Of a DNA stretch of 64,000 nucleotides, positions 59,258 to 64,000 are shown in pieces (the first letter of the stretch is position 1; every line of letters starts with the position of its first letter). Origin of the DNA: Arenibacter palladensis (lineage in GTDB: Bacteria; Bacteroidota; Bacteroidia; Flavobacteriales; Flavobacteriaceae); contig NZ_FQUX01000012.1 in NCBI RefSeq assembly GCF_900129275.1, positions 1 to 64,000 of the forward strand, given 5' to 3'. The notes under the pieces are model-generated. The model was not told where the DNA came from and did not search any database. It saw only the letters and a list, made by a program, of their open reading frames with translations. The position numbers and the translations under genes are program-made.

Positions 59258-59527
59258 CTACTTTCCCCAATTAATCTTGTTCCAGATTCTTTCATGGAAG
59301 AAATACAACAACATCTTGGTAAACAACTCTACAACTCCAATAGAAAATGCAACTGACAATGTCCCGGTAACGATCCAAGAAATAAGAATAGTGTCCAAGG
59401 TTCCAATAATTCTCCAACTAATAGATTTAGCAATACTCCTTTTAGGATTCTCGGAAGACTTATCCGCCTTATAGCTTTTAGTTACAGTATTTGAATTATT
59501 ATTTGCGATTAATTGTTCAGCAATCAT
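59258..59527 (-). CDS. DUF2061 small membrane protein, first gene of the cys operon
   Basis: An 89-residue protein with a polar N-terminal ~30 residues and a DUF2061 domain of two hydrophobic segments: SIAKSISWRIIGTLDTILIS, then GTLSVAFSIGVVELFTKMLL, ending in YFFHERIWNKINWG, the family signature. DUF2061 is often found beside sulfate-assimilation genes in Bacteroidota; its role is unknown. It lies 37 bp before cysH and directly behind the regulated promoter. Confidence 0.88.
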   Translation of the reverse strand: MIAEQLIANNNSNTVTKSYKADKSSENPKRSIAKSISWRIIGTLDTILISWIVTGTLSVAFSIGVVELFTKMLLYFFHERIWNKINWGK

Positions 59528-59548
59528 ATGACAAAAAACTTAAATTTA

Positions 59549-59573
59549 TTACCCTATCGATTTAATAGAGTAA
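59549..59573 (-). promoter_or_regulatory. operator 1: 25-bp inverted repeat over the cys transcription start
   Basis: On the minus strand the arms are TTACTCTAT and ATAGGGTAA, separated by 7 bp (8 of 9 arm positions complementary). It begins right after the -7 box, so it should cover the transcription start. The best candidate regulator is the Rrf2 protein encoded just upstream. Confidence 0.75.
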
Positions 59574-59574
59574 G

Positions 59575-59603
59575 CAAAAATAAAAATATTTTTCGAACCA
59601 CAA
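59575..59603 (-). promoter_or_regulatory. promoter of the sulfate-assimilation operon
   Basis: On the minus strand TTG (59603-59601), 18 bp, then TATTTTTG (59582-59575) is a perfect Bacteroidota promoter, 47 bp before the DUF2061 start and flanked by the two operators. Confidence 0.8.
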
Positions 59604-59628
59604 TAAAAAAATATAGTTAAAATTCAAC

Positions 59629-59653
59629 TTACCCTATAAATTTAGTAGATTAA
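59629..59653 (-). promoter_or_regulatory. operator 2: upstream copy of the 25-bp inverted repeat
   Basis: On the minus strand the arms are TTAATCTAC and ATAGGGTAA around a TAAATTT spacer; 21 of 25 positions match operator 1. It lies 25 bp upstream of the -33 element and exactly 80 bp from operator 1. Confidence 0.75.
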
Positions 59654-59742
59654 TAAAATTTCCTTTGAATTTTGAAGATAATTAATGTCCATAAGCAAAT
59701 TACAGAACAAATTACCGCACTACCACAAAATATGGCTAATCC

Positions 59743-60153
59743 TTAAGGCACTAGGTCGGCAAGCGTATTGTTCCTAAAGACCTCTAGGGTACTGTCCCTT
59801 ACCTGTAGCATCAATTTATGTACGGAGCAGCTGGCCTCATCGGGACAATCCTCACATTTTTCGTAGAAATTTAAACTTACACAGGGCACCATTGCGATAG
59901 GTCCTTCCAACACCCTCATAACGGTGGTCATTGGAATATCCTTGGGATCCTTAATAAGGTAATAGCCTCCACCCTTTCCTTTTTTGGAACCAAGAATACC
60001 TGTTTTTCTCAAAGTAAGAAGAATGCTCTCTAAAAACTTTTGGGAAATGTTCTCATGTTTGGCTATTTCAGAAATCTGAACAGGAGTACGTCCCTTTTGG
60101 GCCGCCAAGAAGGTAAGCGCCTTTAATCCGTATTTTGTCTTTTTGGAAAGCAT
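59743..60153 (-). CDS. Rrf2-family transcriptional regulator of sulfate assimilation
   Basis: A 136-residue winged-helix regulator (start at the ATG at 60153; ten further upstream residues are not family-like). MLSKKTKYGLKALTFLAAQK opens the domain and ISQKFLESILLTLRKTGILG is the recognition-helix region, followed by the wing KKGKGGGYYLIKDP. Four Cys lie at 91, 100, 103 and 109 (VPCVSLNFYEKCEDCPDEAS, then C), a spacing that could hold an Fe-S cluster, as in IscR or NsrR. Two inverted repeats stand in the 215 bp between this gene and the cys operon, so it probably controls that operon. Related CymR regulators sense cysteine supply. Confidence 0.87.
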   Translation of the reverse strand: MLSKKTKYGLKALTFLAAQKGRTPVQISEIAKHENISQKFLESILLTLRKTGILGSKKGKGGGYYLIKDPKDIPMTTVMRVLEGPIAMVPCVSLNFYEKCEDCPDEASCSVHKLMLQVRDSTLEVFRNNTLADLVP

Positions 60154-60157
60154 GCAG

Positions 60158-60185
60158 CGAAGATAAGGAAAATTAACATTCACAA
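60158..60185 (-). promoter_or_regulatory. promoter of the Rrf2 gene
   Basis: On the minus strand TTG (60185-60183), 17 bp, then TATCTTCG (60165-60158), one mismatch from TAnnTTTG. The box ends 4 nt before the ATG, again predicting a leaderless mRNA. Confidence 0.45.
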
Positions 60186-60248
60186 TTAGGCATGCCCCAA
60201 TTTTACATAAAGAGGTTTAGCAACAAGGCAATCTATTTGTATTTCCTG

Positions 60249-61418
60249 CTATCCCAATGCCTGTTCAATATCTGCGATGATATCATCTATATGCTCCAAG
60301 CCTACCGACACCCTTACCATACCATCGGTAATTCCGGAAGCCAATCTTTCCTCCACGGACAATTTACTGTGTGTGGTAGACGCCGGATGTGTAACTATGC
60401 TTCTTGAATCCCCTAAATTGGCCGACAATGACAACATTTTTATAGCGTTGAAGAATTTTTGTCCGGCCTCAACCCCTCCTTTTACCTCAAATGCCACAAC
60501 GCAACCCCCTGCCTTCATCTGTTTCTTGGCCACTTCATATTTAGGATGCGATTTTAAAAAGGGATATTTTACCCAATTAACCTTGGGGTTACCCTCCAGG
60601 AATTCGGCCAGCTTCAGTGCATTGTCACAATGCTTGTCTACCCGCAGTGCCAAAGTTTCCAAACTTTTGGATAGCACCCAAGCATTAAAAGGTGATAACG
60701 AAGGGCCAGTTATCCTGGAAAAGCGATACACCTTATCTATCAATGCCTTGCTCCCCACAGTGATACCGGCCAAGACCCTTCCTTGACCATCCATTAATTT
60801 TGTTCCTGAATGGATGACCAAATCGGCCCCATACTTTATAGGCTGCTGTAAATAGGGCGAAGCAAAACAATTATCTATGATATATATCAAATTGTGCTTT
60901 TTGGCAAAATTGCCCAATACCTCTAAGTCCAAAACGTCCACTCCCGGATTGGTGGGCGTCTCTGCATAGATAATTTTGGTTTTTGGAGTGAGCAATTTCT
61001 CTAATTTATCCAGCTCATCTATTTTAAAATAGCTGGTTGACACATTCCATTTTGGGAAAAACTGAGTGAACAAGCTATGGGTAGACCCAAATATACTTCT
61101 AGAAGAAATTATGTGATCCCCACTATCCAATAGCGCAGCAAAAGTTGAAAACACGGCCGCCATACCCGACGCAAAGGCAAAACCATCCTCGGCCCCTTCC
61201 ATCTTACAAACCTTTTCAATAAACTCGGAAGAATTGGGGTTGCTATACCTTGAATATATATTACGTTCCTTTTCCTCCGCGAAAGAGGCACGCATGTCCT
61301 CCGCATCCTCAAAAATAAAACTAGAGGTTAAATACATTGGTGTGGAATGCTCCAAAAATTGGGTGCGTTCCGTTTGGGTGCGTATAGCTTCCGTTTCAAA
61401 TTTAAAATTCTTCTTCAT
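60249..61418 (-). CDS. metZ: O-succinyl-/O-acetylhomoserine sulfhydrylase (MetZ/MetY type)
   Basis: A trans-sulfuration PLP enzyme that most likely joins sulfide to activated homoserine to give homocysteine. The 389 residues contain FAFASGMAAVFSTFAALLDS, IYAETPTNPGVDVLDLEVLG, the PLP Lys in DLVIHSGTKLMDGQGRVLAG and the C-terminal DSRSIVTHPASTTHSKLSVE. The SGTK-x-MDGQGR block is nearest to MetZ; a cystathionine gamma-synthase or lyase cannot be excluded by eye. It is 124 bp after thrA on the same strand, so homoserine synthesis and its sulfhydrylation are encoded together. Confidence 0.9.
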   Translation of the reverse strand: MKKNFKFETEAIRTQTERTQFLEHSTPMYLTSSFIFEDAEDMRASFAEEKERNIYSRYSNPNSSEFIEKVCKMEGAEDGFAFASGMAAVFSTFAALLDSGDHIISSRSIFGSTHSLFTQFFPKWNVSTSYFKIDELDKLEKLLTPKTKIIYAETPTNPGVDVLDLEVLGNFAKKHNLIYIIDNCFASPYLQQPIKYGADLVIHSGTKLMDGQGRVLAGITVGSKALIDKVYRFSRITGPSLSPFNAWVLSKSLETLALRVDKHCDNALKLAEFLEGNPKVNWVKYPFLKSHPKYEVAKKQMKAGGCVVAFEVKGGVEAGQKFFNAIKMLSLSANLGDSRSIVTHPASTTHSKLSVEERLASGITDGMVRVSVGLEHIDDIIADIEQALG

Positions 61419-61512
61419 TATTTCTGATCTGTCTAATTCTTCTATTTTCTCCTACTAAAATTAATATGCATGATTCCGATGTAGGATTCGGCTATTTAAT
61501 GACATTTCCCCG

Positions 61513-61536
61513 GTGGCTGAGCGGAGCCGAAGCCAC
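61513..61536. repeat. palindromic hairpin between thrA and metZ
   Basis: GTGGCT and AGCCAC form a 6-bp stem around a 12-nt G+C-rich loop (GAGCGGAGCCGA on the plus strand), 6 bp past the thrA stop. Very similar hairpins recur between genes in Flavobacteriaceae. There is no T run, so it is not a classical terminator; it may slow transcription or protect mRNA ends. Confidence 0.6.
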
Positions 61537-61542
61537 AGAAAT

Positions 61543-63957
61543 TTATCCTTTTTCCGCAATTCGCAATATATCCCCAAAAACACCCCTGGCCGTAACCGCA
61601 GCTCCTGCGCCCGCACCTTGAATAACCAACGGATGCTGTCCATAGGACTCTGTATATATTTCAATGATGGAATCCGATCCTTTTATTTGTCCTAGAGCGC
61701 TTTCTTTGGGAACAGAGATCAATTTTACCTCCAACTTCCCTTTTTCCTTTTGCAGGTCCCCGGACAGGTCCCCTACATAACGTAGTACATGACCAGGCTT
61801 TTGCGCATTCTTTATCTTGCTAAACTTTTCATCCAAGATAGCCAATCGCTCCAAAAAGCCTTTTACGTCCCCATCCTGCAACGACTCCGGAATCAAATTT
61901 TCAATTTGAATATCCGAAAACTCATTGCTCAGATCCAATTCCCTGGCCAAAATAAGCAGCTTCCTGCCCACATCGTTACCCGAAAGATCTTCGCGCGGAT
62001 CCGGTTCGGTATACCCCAAGTCCATCGCTTCCCTTAAAATTTCCGAGAACAAGGCATCCTTTTCCGAAAAGGTGTTGAAAATATAGCTTAAGGAACCCGA
62101 AAACACCCCTTTTATTCTGGTGATGTTCTCTCCTGAAAGATGCAACAATTTAATGGTATCTATCAAAGGCAATCCCGCACCTACGTTGGTTTCATATAAG
62201 TATTGCTTTTGATGCTTGGCAAGTTCCTCCCTAAGCAACTGGTAATAATCGAACCGTAGTGTATTGGCAATCTTATTGGATGACACCAAATCAAATCCAT
62301 TATCCACAAAATCAAAATAGGAGGCCACAAAATCTTCATTGGCAGTATTGTCTACCGCAATAAGGTTTTCCAAATGATTGTCCTTGGCATATTTAAATAT
62401 ATCGTCCAGTTTGTAGGGTATAGCCTTAGTTTCCATGGCGCTTTTCCAATTTTTGGAAATCCCATTTTTATTCAAAAGAACCTTTTTAGAATTGGCAACC
62501 GCAAATACATTGATATGGATACCCTTTCTTTTTTCGATGGTCTTATTGGATTTAAGAATTTGATCAATTAGGGTTCCACCAACGTTTCCATGTCCAAAAA
62601 TGGCCAAATTCACTTTTTTGCTTATCCCAAATATCTGCCCGTGCACTACATTCAATGCCTTGTGCAAATCTGATTTTTTTACCACCAAACTCACATTTTT
62701 TCCCGAAACGGTATTGTTGAACAACAAAGGAACCACCTGGTTTTTGATGAGTGCATTGAATGGCTTGTGAAAAGTACTCAAGTCCTGTCCTACAATGGAA
62801 ATAACCGATACTTGATCTATAACCGTGATATTGTTGATATCCTGTAGTTTGAAATCGGTTTGAAACTCCTCTTCCAAGGAAGTTTTGGCCAAATTGGCAT
62901 TTTTGGCGTCGACCACCAAACCAATCCCCCTTTCCGATGACCCTTGGGAAATAATACTAACACTTATATTGTTATTGCCCATTGTCCTAAAGATACGGGC
63001 ATCTACCCCTACCTTACCCAATAAACCGCGACCTTCTAAATTGATCAACGCCATATTTTCGATGACGGACAAGGATTTTATACCCTCCTTGCTGGTCTTG
63101 GCACTGATCAAGGTACCCTCATTATCGTTGTTAAAGGTATTTAGGATCCGCAGCGGAATATTCTTTTCTATTAATGGAATAATAGTCTTTGCATGTAAGA
63201 TATTGGTTCCAAAATTTGCCAACTCATTAGCTTCGCTATAGGAAAGTTCCGAGATTCTTTTGGCCTCTGGAACCAAATCCGGGTTGGCCGTAAATATCCC
63301 ATCTACATGGGTGTAGTTCTGCAATTCTTCCGCATTGAGGTAATTGGCCAATAAGGCAGCGGAATAATTACTTCCATTTCTACCCAAGGTAGTTGTTTCA
63401 TTCTGCTCATTGGAGGCAATAAAACCAGTAGTGACCACTACTGCATCCATTTCCAATTTCCCAAACTCACTTTTTACATTTTCCTTGGACAAGGTCTCCA
63501 ATACCTTGGCATCGCCAAAGTTGGAATCTGTTTTAATAAGTTGTCTCGAATCGATGAATTTTGCATTGACCCCTCTGCCAATAAGCAATTTGGTCACCAA
63601 TTTTGCGGAAAGCAACTCTCCAAAAGCCAACACCTGGTCCTTTATTTTAGGGCTATAATCCCCCAATAATGCTACCCCTTCAAACAATTTTACCAATCCA
63701 CGAAAGTCTTCGGAAAGATTTACATTGCTATAGGTGTGCTTTTGATATTTTTCAAATTCTTCAAAATCCTTTACATAGTCCAACCCTTTGGCGGCTTTGT
63801 CCAAAATAGCTTCCAATTCGTCCGTAGCCTTGTTCCTTGCCGAAACAACTACTGCAATATTTTCACCATCGGCGACCTTATCCGTTATTATCTGAAGTAC
63901 GGTATCCAACCCCTCTCCATTGGCCAATGACTTGCCACCAAATTTCAGGACCTTCAC
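61543..63957 (-). CDS. thrA: bifunctional aspartokinase / homoserine dehydrogenase
   Basis: Catalyses the first and third steps from aspartate to homoserine, the precursor of methionine and threonine. I start it at the GTG at 63957 (MKVLKFGGKSLANGEGLDTV, 804 residues), the usual start of the family; the same frame runs on to the window edge, so an earlier start outside cannot be excluded. Aspartokinase domain: KFGGKS and TTLGRNGSNYSAALLANYLN. Two ACT domains follow in the middle, then the homoserine dehydrogenase domain with NLAIFGHGNVGGTLIDQILK near 455 and TEPDPREDLSGNDVGRKLLI near 655. It is followed by metZ. Confidence 0.93.
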   Translation of the reverse strand: MKVLKFGGKSLANGEGLDTVLQIITDKVADGENIAVVVSARNKATDELEAILDKAAKGLDYVKDFEEFEKYQKHTYSNVNLSEDFRGLVKLFEGVALLGDYSPKIKDQVLAFGELLSAKLVTKLLIGRGVNAKFIDSRQLIKTDSNFGDAKVLETLSKENVKSEFGKLEMDAVVVTTGFIASNEQNETTTLGRNGSNYSAALLANYLNAEELQNYTHVDGIFTANPDLVPEAKRISELSYSEANELANFGTNILHAKTIIPLIEKNIPLRILNTFNNDNEGTLISAKTSKEGIKSLSVIENMALINLEGRGLLGKVGVDARIFRTMGNNNISVSIISQGSSERGIGLVVDAKNANLAKTSLEEEFQTDFKLQDINNITVIDQVSVISIVGQDLSTFHKPFNALIKNQVVPLLFNNTVSGKNVSLVVKKSDLHKALNVVHGQIFGISKKVNLAIFGHGNVGGTLIDQILKSNKTIEKRKGIHINVFAVANSKKVLLNKNGISKNWKSAMETKAIPYKLDDIFKYAKDNHLENLIAVDNTANEDFVASYFDFVDNGFDLVSSNKIANTLRFDYYQLLREELAKHQKQYLYETNVGAGLPLIDTIKLLHLSGENITRIKGVFSGSLSYIFNTFSEKDALFSEILREAMDLGYTEPDPREDLSGNDVGRKLLILARELDLSNEFSDIQIENLIPESLQDGDVKGFLERLAILDEKFSKIKNAQKPGHVLRYVGDLSGDLQKEKGKLEVKLISVPKESALGQIKGSDSIIEIYTESYGQHPLVIQGAGAGAAVTARGVFGDILRIAEKG

Positions 63958-64000
63958 TTTTTTAGATCTTCCATTACGCTCAAAAACTCCCTTTAACAAC

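Noticed and set aside
61419-61542. Second SAM riboswitch before metZ
   Set aside because: None of the conserved SAM-I blocks are present; only the palindromic hairpin is seen.

Overview
The window reads as chromosome of a member of the Bacteroidota, most likely family Flavobacteriaceae. The grounds are: low G+C; a SusC/SusD outer-membrane pair; DUF5723, DUF7033, GIN-domain and HEPN-type sulfite reductase proteins typical of the group; promoters of the Bacteroidota type (TTG about 18-20 bp before TAnnTTTG); almost no Shine-Dalgarno sequences; and the gene order rplQ-carA-eno after the ribosomal cluster. I can place it to family level only.

Layout. 1-335: the right end of an IS3-family insertion sequence, ending 14 bp from the 3' end of eno. 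349-20253 (all minus): eno, carA, then the full alpha/spc/S10/str ribosomal supercluster, read from rpsL down to rplQ. It includes the short genes rpmJ and rpmD, has a good promoter before rpsL, a terminator after rplQ and a possible attenuator between rpsJ and rplC. 20329-28258 (plus): a SusC/SusD/lipoprotein operon with a strong terminator, then an arylsulfotransferase-like lipoprotein. 28272-45271: mixed genes, including rlmB, a rhomboid protease, a broken DUF559 gene bracketed by inverted repeats, rarA, DUF5723 with its lipoprotein partner, a YjjG-like nucleotidase, a DUF7033 deacetylase, radC, a Gfo/Idh oxidoreductase next to a DUF1080 hydrolase, a VOC protein, two small secreted proteins, a serine hydrolase, a GIN-domain protein and a PagL-like deacylase.

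45384-63957 (all minus) is a sulfur and methionine block. Read in the direction of transcription it holds thrA (aspartokinase-homoserine dehydrogenase) and metZ; an Rrf2 regulator; a sulfate-assimilation operon (DUF2061, cysH, cysD, cysN, sulfite reductase, cobA, ferredoxin-NADP reductase-like flavoprotein); then a SAM-I riboswitch followed by metH in two pieces with a serine/threonine dehydratase-like gene between them, and finally metF. Together these take sulfate to sulfide, make the homoserine backbone, put sulfide on it to give homocysteine, and methylate that to methionine.

The most interesting signals are regulatory. Two near-identical 25-bp inverted repeats flank the cys promoter just downstream of the Rrf2 gene. 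A clear SAM riboswitch heads the split metH operon. Tandem 80-bp hairpin repeats carrying decayed copies of the metH stop region, plus a structured RNA-like element, lie between metH and metF. Five unrelated genes have a -7 box exactly 4 nt before the start codon, which predicts leaderless mRNAs. I saw no tRNA, rRNA, CRISPR array or phage genes.
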